The translations under genes and the position numbers were made by a program. A model generated the notes under the pieces. That model did not search any database. It was given only the letters and a program-made list of their open reading frames with translations, and was not told the DNA's origin. This document shows, in pieces, positions 52,085 to 60,377 of a stretch of DNA of 64,000 bases. Each line of letters opens with the position of its first letter. The stretch's first letter is position 1. The stretch is from CAYQXJ01 sp964421565. Lineage in GTDB: Bacteria; Planctomycetota; Brocadiia; SM23-32. The stretch covers positions 1 to 64,000 of the forward strand of contig CAYQXJ010000005.1 of NCBI GenBank assembly GCA_964421565.1, given 5' to 3'.

Positions 52085-53449
52085 ATGGCATCGCCGACCC
52101 GGATCGTCCTGCGCGAGGACGAGATACCGCGCCAGTGGTACAACATTCAGGCTGATCTGCCGACGCCGATGGAGCCTCCGCTGCATCCGGCCACCGGGGA
52201 GCCCGTTGGTCCTGACGACCTGGCCCCCATTTTCCCGATGAACCTTATCGAGCAAGAGGTCAGCCAGGAGCGCTGGATCGACATACCTGAGCCGATCCTG
52301 CAGAAACTGGCTTTGTGGCGACCTTCGCCGCTTCACCGTGCTAAGGCCCTGGAAGAAGCCCTCGACACGCCCGCGCACATCTACTACAAGAACGAAGGTG
52401 TTTCCCCTCCCGGCAGTCACAAGCCGAACACGAGCGTCGCACAGGCCTACTACAACATGGATTTCGGCATAAAACGGCTGACCACCGAGACCGGTGCCGG
52501 CCAGTGGGGCAGCGCACTGGCAATGGCCTGTCAGCTCTTCGGTCTGGAGTGCAAAGTCTACATGGTGCGGATCAGCTTCGACCAGAAGCCGTTCCGTAAG
52601 CTCATGATGCAGACCTGGGGCGCAGAATGCGTGCCGAGCCCGAGCCCGGAGACGCAGGCCGGGCGCGCTGTGCTGCAGGAGATGCCCGACACGCCGGGCA
52701 GCCTCGGCATCGCCATCAGTGAAGCAATCGAGGATGCCGTCACCAGTGAGAACACACGCTACTCCCTTGGAAGCGTTCTCAATCACGTGCTGCTGCACCA
52801 GACCATCATCGGCCTGGAAGCGAAGAAGCAGATGGAGATTGCGGGGGAATACCCCGACGTGGTGATCGGCTGCGCCGGCGGCGGCTCGAACTTCGCCGGC
52901 CTATCCTTTCCCTTCCTCTGCGACAAAATCAACGGGAAAGAAGTGGAGGTCGTGGCTACCGAACCGACCGCCTGCCCAACGCTCACCCGTGGGCCGTTCG
53001 CCTACGACTTCGGCGACACAGCGATGACTACTCCGCTTCTGCCGATGTACACCCTGGGCCACAGTTTCGTGCCACCGCCCATCCACGCCGGCGGGCTGCG
53101 CTATCACGGGATGGCGCCCCTGGTCAGCAAGCTGGTGCAGGACGGCTTAGTGCAGGCCCGTGCTCTTCACCAACTGGAGTGCTATGGGGCCGCCGTCCAG
53201 TTTGCGCGCACGGAGGGGTTCATCCCCGCACCGGAGACCAGCCACGCCATCGCCGCCGCCATCCAGGAAGCGCAAAAGGCGAAGGAAGAAGGCAAGGAAA
53301 AGGTGATCCTTATGAACTGGTCCGGCCACGGGCTGATGGACCTGTCCGGTTATGACGCCTATTTCAGCGGTGAGCTGGAGGACTACGCGCTGCCGGAGGA
53401 TTACCTGCGGGATTCCCTGTCCGCGATCGAGGATCTGCCGAAGCCTTAG
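52085..53449 (+). CDS. trpB: tryptophan synthase beta chain, TrpB2 type
   Basis: A 454-residue PLP enzyme of the TrpB2 branch, longer than classical TrpB. SPPGSHKPNTSVAQAYYN carries the PLP lysine; ETGAGQWGSALAMA, VVIGCAGGGSNFAG (phosphate loop) and GLRYHGMAPLVSKL are diagnostic. TrpB2 makes tryptophan from indole and serine, often as a stand-alone indole-salvage enzyme. ATG 52085 is preferred; the upstream frame crosses the promoter. No trpA or other trp gene is nearby. Confidence 0.92.
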   Translation: MASPTRIVLREDEIPRQWYNIQADLPTPMEPPLHPATGEPVGPDDLAPIFPMNLIEQEVSQERWIDIPEPILQKLALWRPSPLHRAKALEEALDTPAHIYYKNEGVSPPGSHKPNTSVAQAYYNMDFGIKRLTTETGAGQWGSALAMACQLFGLECKVYMVRISFDQKPFRKLMMQTWGAECVPSPSPETQAGRAVLQEMPDTPGSLGIAISEAIEDAVTSENTRYSLGSVLNHVLLHQTIIGLEAKKQMEIAGEYPDVVIGCAGGGSNFAGLSFPFLCDKINGKEVEVVATEPTACPTLTRGPFAYDFGDTAMTTPLLPMYTLGHSFVPPPIHAGGLRYHGMAPLVSKLVQDGLVQARALHQLECYGAAVQFARTEGFIPAPETSHAIAAAIQEAQKAKEEGKEKVILMNWSGHGLMDLSGYDAYFSGELEDYALPEDYLRDSLSAIEDLPKP

Positions 53450-53491
53450 GGGCATCCGGGCGAACCGCGACAACACGCAAGCGGCGAGAAG

Positions 53492-53701
53492 GAGGATGGA
53501 CCGAGCCCCGGCTCGGTCCTGCTCGGCCTGCCGATCGGCGCGGCCACGCTGGCGGCTTACGTGTTCAGCCTCCTGTGGCCTTCCTCGGACGCCGCAAGGC
53601 GCGGCGGGTGCTGCCGCCCGGTCATTCTACTCATGGCGTTGCTGCCCTGGCCGTTTGGTCTGCTGCTCTGGGTCGTCTTCCGGCCGGAGCGGGCCCGGGG
53701 G
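53492..53701 (+). other. possible two-helix membrane ORF lacking a start codon
   Basis: In the frame of trpB, beginning 14 codons after its TAG, the sequence reads GSVLLGLPIGAATLAAYVFS, a charged turn with SSDAARRGG, then VILLMALLPWPFGLLLWVVF and RPERARG: a credible small two-helix inner-membrane protein. AAGGAGG precedes it, but the ATG touching that site is in another frame, and this frame has no ATG, GTG or TTG before the first helix. It may be a frameshifted gene or chance. It ends before the convergent sulfatase. Confidence 0.3.
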
Positions 53702-53722
53702 ACGTCAGGCGGCCCCGGAGGT

Positions 53723-55114
53723 CTACTTCTTCTTGCGCCACTCAGGCGTCTCGCCGTCGCCCCAGTCGTACATAGCGACCATGTAGGGGTTGTCCGGGTC
53801 GAACTCAGTCATCGGCTGCGGGTTCTCCACCATGCCGCAGGGGCGACAGTTCTCGCCCTCGGCGTCGGTCAGGGCGTCGCCAATGTCGGCGCGGCACTTC
53901 TCGGCCTTTCCTTCCAGTGCGGCAACAACGTCGGGGTGGCCCTTGGCCACGTCGGTGGTTTCGCCAATGTCCGCAACGAGATCGTAGAGCTCCCCGGTCT
54001 TGAGGTGAAGCTTCCATCGGCCGCTGCGCACCGCCTCCAGATCGTCGCGCAGATAGTAGAAGAACGCGTCGTACGGCGAGGGGGCGCCGTTCTGCTCTGT
54101 GATCAAGGGCCAAATATCGTGCCCGTCCACGATACGGTCGTCGGGCGCGCGTGTGCCGGCCAAACGGGCGAGCGTCGGCAGCAAATCCATAGCCGTAGCG
54201 AGCTGCGAGCATTCCGTGCCGGCCGGCACGACGCCCGGCCATCTCATCATGCACGGCACGCGCAGTCCGCCCTCCCAGGTGCTGCCCTTGCCGCCGCGCA
54301 GGGGGGCGTTGCTGCAGCCGGCAACTCCCGCTGCGCCGCCGTTGTCGGAGGTCCATATAACCAACGTGTTCTCATCCAGTCCCAGCCGTCTCAGTTCGTG
54401 CAGGATGACGCCGGTACACCAGTCGATGTATTCAACGGCAGCGCCGTAGGCACCGTTGCGGCTGCGCTCCAGGAAGGCGGCCGGAGCATAGAGCGGCACG
54501 TGCACGTACATGTGCGCCAGGTAGAGGAAGAAAGGCCGCCCGCGGTTCTCCCGCATGAAACGGATGCACTCCTCCGCGTAGCGCTCGGTCAGGGATGCCT
54601 GGTCGGGCTGTTCTTGTAACACCTGCTCGTTGTGGATCAGGGGCAGGGGCGGGTAGTCCTGGCGCCATTCCATGATGCCCATGTCGTTGCTGTAGGGCAG
54701 CCCATAGTAGCTGTCGAAGCCATGACGCGTGGGCAAGAAATCGGGCTGGTCGCCCAGGTGCCACTTGCCCACGTGCCCGGTTGCGTAGCCCTGCAGTTGA
54801 AACAACTGGGCGATAGTCACCTCCTCGGCGCTCAGCCCGGCGGCGTTGCCGGGGAAGAGCACCCACGCCCCGTGCTCGTTCGTGGCCAGCCCGATGCGGC
54901 GCGGGTAGCAGCCGGTCATCAGAGCGCCGCGCGAGGGCGAGCATACGGGCGCAGCCGTGTAGAAGTCGGTGAACCGAACTCCTTCGGCGGCGATACGATC
55001 GGTGTGTGGGGTCGAGTTGACCTGCGAGCCGTAGCACCCGATGTCGCCGTAGCCCAGGTCGTCGCAGTTAATGAGCACAACATTCGGTCGGTCGGTTGGC
55101 TTGCGATCGGACAT
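53723..55114 (-). CDS. arylsulfatase-like sulfatase
   Basis: A 463-residue sulfatase of the common arylsulfatase-A/N-acetylgalactosamine-sulfatase type: VVLINCDDLGYGDIGCYGS (metal Asp pair), formylglycine motif VCSPSRGALMTG (Cys58), HVGKWHLGD, and TSDNGGAAGVAGCSNAPLRG. ATG 55114 gives the usual N-terminus; no signal peptide is present even if the frame is extended to 55156. Divergent from the isomerase gene at 55321. Confidence 0.88.
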   Translation of the reverse strand: MSDRKPTDRPNVVLINCDDLGYGDIGCYGSQVNSTPHTDRIAAEGVRFTDFYTAAPVCSPSRGALMTGCYPRRIGLATNEHGAWVLFPGNAAGLSAEEVTIAQLFQLQGYATGHVGKWHLGDQPDFLPTRHGFDSYYGLPYSNDMGIMEWRQDYPPLPLIHNEQVLQEQPDQASLTERYAEECIRFMRENRGRPFFLYLAHMYVHVPLYAPAAFLERSRNGAYGAAVEYIDWCTGVILHELRRLGLDENTLVIWTSDNGGAAGVAGCSNAPLRGGKGSTWEGGLRVPCMMRWPGVVPAGTECSQLATAMDLLPTLARLAGTRAPDDRIVDGHDIWPLITEQNGAPSPYDAFFYYLRDDLEAVRSGRWKLHLKTGELYDLVADIGETTDVAKGHPDVVAALEGKAEKCRADIGDALTDAEGENCRPCGMVENPQPMTEFDPDNPYMVAMYDWGDGETPEWRKKK

Positions 55115-55276
55115 GTTTGCCGCTTCCGTCTGAGGGGACTCGGGTCCTGCAAGCATACCGAATGCACGTGCTACTGCAAAGGAGGACGCTGAGAATGGTG
55201 CGCTCTGCCGGGCGGGCCAGCAGCCTGATCAGCGATCGCTTGCTGCTAGGGGGGTGCACTCGGCCGACCGCTGGGT

Positions 55277-55282
55277 TATAAT
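55277..55282 (+). promoter_or_regulatory. -10 box upstream of the isomerase
   Basis: A perfect TATAAT without a good -35 partner at the normal distance. Predicted transcription start about 55289, with AAGGGAG and the ATG at 55321 following. Confidence 0.3.
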
Positions 55283-55320
55283 TCCGTCAGAACCCGCACA
55301 CAGAGCAAGGGAGCCGGACC

Positions 55321-56184
55321 ATGAAGTACGCGGTCTTTACCGTTTCCATGCCGGAACACACGCCCCGGGAAGCCGTCAGCAATCTGAAAGAACTGGGCTA
55401 CGACGGCGTGGAATGGCGCATAACCCATGACAAAGGCGACACAGACTCGCCCGGTTTCTGGAACGGAAACCGCTGCACGTTGCAGGCCGGTTGGGATGAT
55501 GCGAAGTTCCAAGAGGTGGCGCAGATGACGGTCGACGCGGGCCTCGAGGTGCCGAACCTGGGCACCTACCTGAACCGCACCGATACCGATAGCATCCGCC
55601 GCATGATGGAGGTGGCCAACATCTTCGGCTCTCCCTGTGTTCGCGTAAGCAGCGCCGGCCGACCGGGAGCAGAGGGGGACTACCATCGCGTGCTTGCCGA
55701 GACTCTCGGCGACATTGCCAGGGCCATCGACATCGGCCGAGAGCATGGCGTGAAGGTTCTGCTGGAGATACACCACGGCACCATTATGCCCTCCGCCAGC
55801 GCAACGCGTCGGCTGGTAGAACACTTCTGCCCGCACCAGGTTGGTGTCATCCACGATGCCGGTAACATGGTGCACGAGGGATTCGAGGACTACCTGATGG
55901 GCCTTCAGATCCTGGGGCCGTACCTGGCACACGTGCACGTGAAGAGCACGGCTTGGTCGTGCTCGCAGGCGGAGGGCCCAGCACGCAAACAATGGAAGAG
56001 CGAGTGGGCACCGCTGCGGGAAGGCGTGGTGGACTTTCATGCGCTTTTCACGGCGCTGCGGCAGATGGGCTACGATGGCTGGCTGAGCCTTGAGGACTTC
56101 TCCACCGCGCTGCCAGAGAAGGAACGCGTGGCGGACAACATCGCCTTCCTGCGCGAGGTAGAGGCCCTGACAGCGAACGCATAG
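55321..56184 (+). CDS. sugar phosphate isomerase/epimerase
   Basis: A 287-residue xylose-isomerase-like TIM barrel: GYDGVEWRITHDKGD, CVRVSSAGRPG, VKVLLEIHHGTIMPS (metal Glu), VGVIHDAGNMVHEG (Asp), LAHVHVKSTAW (His) and GWLSLEDFSTALPEKE (Glu). AAGGGAG precedes the ATG. Possibly functions with the divergent sulfatase; the substrate is unknown. Confidence 0.83.
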   Translation: MKYAVFTVSMPEHTPREAVSNLKELGYDGVEWRITHDKGDTDSPGFWNGNRCTLQAGWDDAKFQEVAQMTVDAGLEVPNLGTYLNRTDTDSIRRMMEVANIFGSPCVRVSSAGRPGAEGDYHRVLAETLGDIARAIDIGREHGVKVLLEIHHGTIMPSASATRRLVEHFCPHQVGVIHDAGNMVHEGFEDYLMGLQILGPYLAHVHVKSTAWSCSQAEGPARKQWKSEWAPLREGVVDFHALFTALRQMGYDGWLSLEDFSTALPEKERVADNIAFLREVEALTANA

Positions 56185-56260
56185 GGGCCCGCTACCATGC
56201 GCGACGCTGTGAGAGCTGCCACAATGGACCGGAAGCTATGGGCTCAAACACCGCCAACCA

Positions 56261-56560
56261 ATGAGCGACATCCAGCAACACGACAAGCGCACCATCCGTT
56301 GCCGCCGGCTGGGGCACGAGGTGACCTTCCACTACTGCCGCATCCAGGAGGGCCGCACGGTGTGTGTCCGCATACTCGACTGCTGGTGGGAAGTGTTCGA
56401 TGTGCGGGGTTTCCTACAGGAGCACCTGCCGCCACAGGAGTTTGCAGAATTGACGCATAAGAAGCCCGGCCGGGGCAAGGTGCATACGCTGCTGGAACTG
56501 ATTGAGCGGGCTAAGGCCAGCCAGCCGCGCGACGAGGCAGGCGAACCTTCCGCCGATTAG
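56261..56560 (+). CDS. small conserved protein of unknown function
   Basis: A 99-residue protein with the conserved core CRRLGHEVTFHYCR, then VCVRILDCWWEVFDVRGFL. This Cys-x-x-x-G-H-E-V-x-F-x-Y-C-R / C-W-W/F-E pattern recurs in small hypothetical proteins of anaerobic bacteria, and four cysteines suggest a metal site. The C-terminal part resembles a helical tail (VHTLLELIERAKAS). No ribosome-binding site is evident; convergent with paaK 11 nt away. Confidence 0.65.
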   Translation: MSDIQQHDKRTIRCRRLGHEVTFHYCRIQEGRTVCVRILDCWWEVFDVRGFLQEHLPPQEFAELTHKKPGRGKVHTLLELIERAKASQPRDEAGEPSAD

Positions 56561-56571
56561 CCGACTTCGCT

Positions 56572-57879
56572 CTACCCAGGCTTGCGTTTGTCGATCACAC
56601 GCTTGGCCTTGCCCTCGCTGCGTGGCAGCGTGCCCGGCTCCACCAGCGAGACCCTGGTGCTCAGGCCGAGCGCCTCGCTCAGATGCGCACGGATGTCCTC
56701 CTGCAGGCGGCGCAGATTCTTCATCTCGTCGCTGAGCATCTGCTCGGTCACTTCGATCTTGACCTCCACGGTGTCCAGCGCGCCCTCGCGGTCGACGATG
56801 ATCTGGTAATTGGGGCTCACCCCGTCCTGCTCCAGGAATGCGTGTTCGATTTGGCTGGGGAACACGTTCACGCCCCGGATGATGAGCATATCGTCGGTGC
56901 GGCCGCCCACGCGATCCATGCGCACGTGTGTTCGCCCGCAGGAGCAGGGCTCCTCGCGCAGGCGGGTGATATCGCGCGTGCGGTAGCGGAGCACGGGCAA
57001 CGCCTCCCGGGTCAGATTGGAAAGCACAAGCTCTCCCTCCTCTCCGGTGGGCAGCACTTCGCCCGTGTCGGGATCGATTACCTCGGCGTAGAAGTGGTCT
57101 TCGAATATGTGCATCCCATCGCGGGCGCGGCACTCTCCGCTGACTCCGGGCCCGATCAGTTCGCTCAAGCCATAGTTGTCGTACGGCGCGAGCCCGAAAC
57201 GCTCCTCAAGATGTCGCCTCATGCCATCGCTGCTCGGCTCCCCTCCGAAACAGCCGGTGCGCAGGCGGGTGTCCCGACGCAGGTCAATGCCCATGCTCTC
57301 GGCCATCTCGCACAGGTAGTAGGCGTAGGAGGGGGTGCTGACGATATGGGTGGTTCCCAGGTCGCGGATGAGCTGCAGGTGACGGCGCGTGTTGCCGGCA
57401 GCGGCCGGGATTACCTGCGCGCCGACCCGTTCGATGCCGTAGTGCAGGCCGAACCCGCCGGTGAAAAGGCTGTAGCCGAACGCCACCTGAACCACGGAGC
57501 CTTCACTTACCCCCGCCATGGCCAGAATGCGGGCAACCAGGTCCGCCCAGACATCCAGGTCACGCCGGGTATAGCCGACTACGGTTGGCTTGCCCGTCGT
57601 GCCGCTGGAGGCATGTATGCGCACCACCTCGCGCCGCGGTACCGCAAGCAGGCCGTAGGGGTAGGTCTCCCGAAAGTCATCCTTGACGGTGAACGGCAGC
57701 CGCCGCACATCGTCGAGCGAACGAACGTCATCCGGCTTCACGCCCGCATCGTCCAACTTCCGGCGGTAGAAGGGGACATGGGCATAGCAGCGTTGGATGA
57801 CTGTGCGCAGGCGCTCGAGCTGGAGGGCGCGCAACTGCTCATGGGGCATGGCTTCGTGCTGAGGGTCCCACATGTACAT
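56572..57879 (-). CDS. paaK: phenylacetate-CoA ligase (paralogue 1)
   Basis: A 435-residue AMP-forming ligase: AMP/phosphate loop IHASSGTTGKPTVVGYT, SPSY-type segment HIVSTPSYAYYLCEM, YDNYGLSELIGPGV, PCSCGRTHVRMDRVGGRTDD and IIRGVNVFPSQIE are all canonical for PaaK, and the C-terminal lysine motif EGKAKRVIDKR is present. In indolepyruvate-oxidoreductase operons PaaK-type enzymes interconvert aryl acids and aryl-CoA. Last gene of the minus-strand operon, 155 nt after the ACT gene. Confidence 0.92.
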   Translation of the reverse strand: MYMWDPQHEAMPHEQLRALQLERLRTVIQRCYAHVPFYRRKLDDAGVKPDDVRSLDDVRRLPFTVKDDFRETYPYGLLAVPRREVVRIHASSGTTGKPTVVGYTRRDLDVWADLVARILAMAGVSEGSVVQVAFGYSLFTGGFGLHYGIERVGAQVIPAAAGNTRRHLQLIRDLGTTHIVSTPSYAYYLCEMAESMGIDLRRDTRLRTGCFGGEPSSDGMRRHLEERFGLAPYDNYGLSELIGPGVSGECRARDGMHIFEDHFYAEVIDPDTGEVLPTGEEGELVLSNLTREALPVLRYRTRDITRLREEPCSCGRTHVRMDRVGGRTDDMLIIRGVNVFPSQIEHAFLEQDGVSPNYQIIVDREGALDTVEVKIEVTEQMLSDEMKNLRRLQEDIRAHLSEALGLSTRVSLVEPGTLPRSEGKAKRVIDKRKPG

Positions 57880-58034
57880 CGGCGTATGGGGGGTGAGAGT
57901 GGCTCGATAGTTGCCGGCAGTCGGCGCAGTCAGCTCCCGTTGTTCTTCGTTGTCCTGTTATCAAGCGGCCCCTGGCCCAAGTGCACAGTTACTTGCCGTG
58001 CAAGCGTGCAGCCGCGCTCGGGCTTCTGTGGTCA

Positions 58035-58466
58035 CTACTCGCCGAGCACGTCCACCTTGCTCATGACGCCAAAGCCGGCCCCATCGAGCGACTTCACGGC
58101 ATCATCGGGATCTGCAAAACGGAAGATGAGCGCCGCGCGCCGGGTCTTGATGCTGGAGAAGGCGTACATGTACTCGACGTTGATATCGTCCTCGCGCAGA
58201 GCATCCAGTATAGCCGCCAGCCCGCCGGGCTTGTCCTCCACCTCGACGGCGAGCACGTCGTTGGTGATCACCGTGAACCCGGCCTCCTTCAGGGCGTCGT
58301 GACCCTGTTCGGGGTCGTCCACGATCAGGCGCAGGATGCCGAAGTCCGCCGTATCGGCGAGGCTGAGGGCCAGGATGTTGATATCCTTGTCGGCAAGAGC
58401 GCGGCAGGCTGCATCCAGCCGGCCGGACCGGTTCTCGATGAACACGGATAGCTGCTTCACGAACAT
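58035..58466 (-). CDS. tandem ACT-domain protein
   Basis: A 143-residue protein made of two ACT modules: QLSVFIENRSGRLDAACRAL (1-70) and DVLAVEVEDKPGGLAAILDA (71-143), each with the ligand-binding Asn/Asp-x-x-G-x-L turn. ACT domains bind amino acids; stand-alone tandem ACT proteins of this type commonly sit beside paaK and ior genes and probably sense aromatic or branched amino acids. It lies between the two paaK copies, 12 nt after paralogue 2. Confidence 0.88.
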   Translation of the reverse strand: MFVKQLSVFIENRSGRLDAACRALADKDINILALSLADTADFGILRLIVDDPEQGHDALKEAGFTVITNDVLAVEVEDKPGGLAAILDALREDDINVEYMYAFSSIKTRRAALIFRFADPDDAVKSLDGAGFGVMSKVDVLGE

Positions 58467-58478
58467 ATCGGCGCCTCC

Positions 58479-59777
58479 CTATTCTTTCCGCTGGTCAATG
58501 ACGCGTTTGGCCTTGCCCATGCTCCGCTCAATGGACCCCGGTTCCATCAGCCTGACGCGCACGCGCAGGCCGAGGACGTTCTCAACCTTGTCGCGCACCT
58601 GCCGTTCGAACGCCTCCAGCTCGCGCACCTTATCGGAGAAGAAGCTCTCTTCCACTTCGACGCGCACTTCCATGTCGTCCATGGCGCCGCGTCGGTCGAC
58701 CACGATCTGGTAATGGGGTTCGGTGCCTTCGATGCCGAGCAGGATCGCCTCGATCTGCGAGGGGAAGACGTTCACGCCGCGGATGATGAGCATGTCGTCG
58801 GTGCGTCCGCTGACGCGTTCCATGCGGACCGTTGTGCGACCACAACTGCACTTCTCGCGGTGTAGGCGCGTGATGTCGCGCGTGCGGAAGCGGATGACGG
58901 GCATGGCCTTCTTTGTGATGGTGGTGAATACCAACTCGCCTTGCTCGCCAGGGGGGAGAGGTTCGAGCGTCTGGGAGTCGATGATCTCGGGGTAGAAGTG
59001 GTCCTCGAAGATGTGCAGGCCGTTCTGCGCCTCGCACTCGCTGGAGACTCCTGGCCCTATGATCTCGGTGAGACCGTAGATGTCGTAGGCCTTTACGCCC
59101 ATGCGCTGCTCGATCTCCCGGCGCATTCCTTCCGTCCACGGTTCGGCGCCGAAGATGCCGATCCTCAGGTTAGTCTCCTGCAAGTCCACGCCCAGTTCGT
59201 CGGCTACTTCGAGCAAGTACATGGCGTAGCTTGGGGTGCCCATCCAGACTGTGACGCCGAAGTCCTGGATGAGCATGACCTGCCGCTCGGTGTTCCCTCC
59301 GCTAACGGGAATAACGGTGGCGCCCAGGCGCTCAAGGCCGTAATGCGCACCCAGCCCGCCGGTGAACAGACCATAGCCCCATGCCACCTGGCAAATGTCC
59401 TGGGGCGTAACGCCAATCAGGTTGAAAGTGCGGGCCATCACCTCGCTCCACACGTCAATGTCGGAGCGCGTGTAACCGGCAACGATCGGCTTGCCGGTGG
59501 TGCCGCTAGAGCAGTGCGTGCGGACGACCTCCTCCAGTCCGACGGCGAAGAGGTCGAAGGGGTAGTTCTCGCGCAAGTCGTCCTTGACTGTGAAGGGCAG
59601 TCGGGCGACGTCCGACAGCGATGTGAGGTCCTCTTCGCTGACGCCCTTCTCCTCAATCCTCGTTTTGTAGAAGGGCACCCTTTGCCTCACGTAGGCGACT
59701 GTGCGGCGCAGACGTTCGAGTTGTTCTCGCTCGCGTTTCTCGGGCGTCACGTAGTCCTTGTCCCACAGGTCCTTCAT
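58479..59777 (-). CDS. paaK: phenylacetate-CoA ligase (paralogue 2)
   Basis: A 432-residue PaaK: HCSSGTTGKPIVAGYT, VWMGTPSYAMYLLEVAD, YDIYGLTEIIGPGVSSEC, KCSCGRTTVRMERVSGRTDD, IIRGVNVFPSQIEAIL and C-terminal MGKAKRVIDQR. It is clearly related to paralogue 1 but not a recent copy. It follows iorB by 12 nt, arguing for activation or release of the arylacetyl groups made by the oxidoreductase. Confidence 0.93.
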   Translation of the reverse strand: MKDLWDKDYVTPEKREREQLERLRRTVAYVRQRVPFYKTRIEEKGVSEEDLTSLSDVARLPFTVKDDLRENYPFDLFAVGLEEVVRTHCSSGTTGKPIVAGYTRSDIDVWSEVMARTFNLIGVTPQDICQVAWGYGLFTGGLGAHYGLERLGATVIPVSGGNTERQVMLIQDFGVTVWMGTPSYAMYLLEVADELGVDLQETNLRIGIFGAEPWTEGMRREIEQRMGVKAYDIYGLTEIIGPGVSSECEAQNGLHIFEDHFYPEIIDSQTLEPLPPGEQGELVFTTITKKAMPVIRFRTRDITRLHREKCSCGRTTVRMERVSGRTDDMLIIRGVNVFPSQIEAILLGIEGTEPHYQIVVDRRGAMDDMEVRVEVEESFFSDKVRELEAFERQVRDKVENVLGLRVRVRLMEPGSIERSMGKAKRVIDQRKE

Positions 59778-59789
59778 GCCCGCTCCTTC

Positions 59790-60284
59790 CTAACCTTGAG
59801 GTTCGTATCGGCGGCCCGCCTCGAAAGCGGCAATGTTGGCGCTGACCGTCTTGGGCGGCAGGCAGTGTTCGATGGCTTCTTGCCACCTCTCGGTTTCCAC
59901 GCCGATGTGGCGCGAGAGCCGCCCGAGTGCCGCCATGTTGCGCGAGCGCGGGTTCTGCAGCCCGGCGGCCAGTTCGTCGGGGACCTCGATCAGCACTCCG
60001 CCTCGTCGCAGGCGCGGCTCCGTGCGGCGTGCTTCGTTAGGGTCAAGCGCGATCACGTAGTCAGCGGCCTGCCACGGCGTGAGGGGCGAGTGCACCAACT
60101 GCCCGAAGCGCACCTCGCTGACGACGCTGCCGCCACGCTGCGACATTCCGTGGACTTCGCTTTGCTTGACGTCGAAGCCGGACTCGACCAGCACGCGCGC
60201 CAGCACTTCGCTGGTCTTCAGCACGCCCTGGCCGCCGATTCCAACGATCAGCACGTTTGTCGTTTCGGTCGCTGTTTCGGACAT
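59790..60284 (-). CDS. iorB: indolepyruvate:ferredoxin oxidoreductase, beta subunit
   Basis: A 164-residue gamma-type subunit of 2-oxoacid oxidoreductases: NVLIVGIGGQGVLKTSEVLA, EVHGMSQRGGSVVSEVRFG and YVIALDPNEARR are diagnostic. ATG 60284 is chosen; TTG 60299 would add five residues. It partners IorA in oxidative decarboxylation of aryl pyruvates with ferredoxin and CoA. The iorA-iorB gap is 93 nt. Confidence 0.92.
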   Translation of the reverse strand: MSETATETTNVLIVGIGGQGVLKTSEVLARVLVESGFDVKQSEVHGMSQRGGSVVSEVRFGQLVHSPLTPWQAADYVIALDPNEARRTEPRLRRGGVLIEVPDELAAGLQNPRSRNMAALGRLSRHIGVETERWQEAIEHCLPPKTVSANIAAFEAGRRYEPQG

Positions 60285-60377
60285 GTACTTGGTGCTCAAT
60301 TGATGCTCGTAGGGTTGCTCCGCTGGCCGCTCTCTCAGGTTGTCGGCGGGAAGGTCCCGACCACGGTTGTTCCGCGG

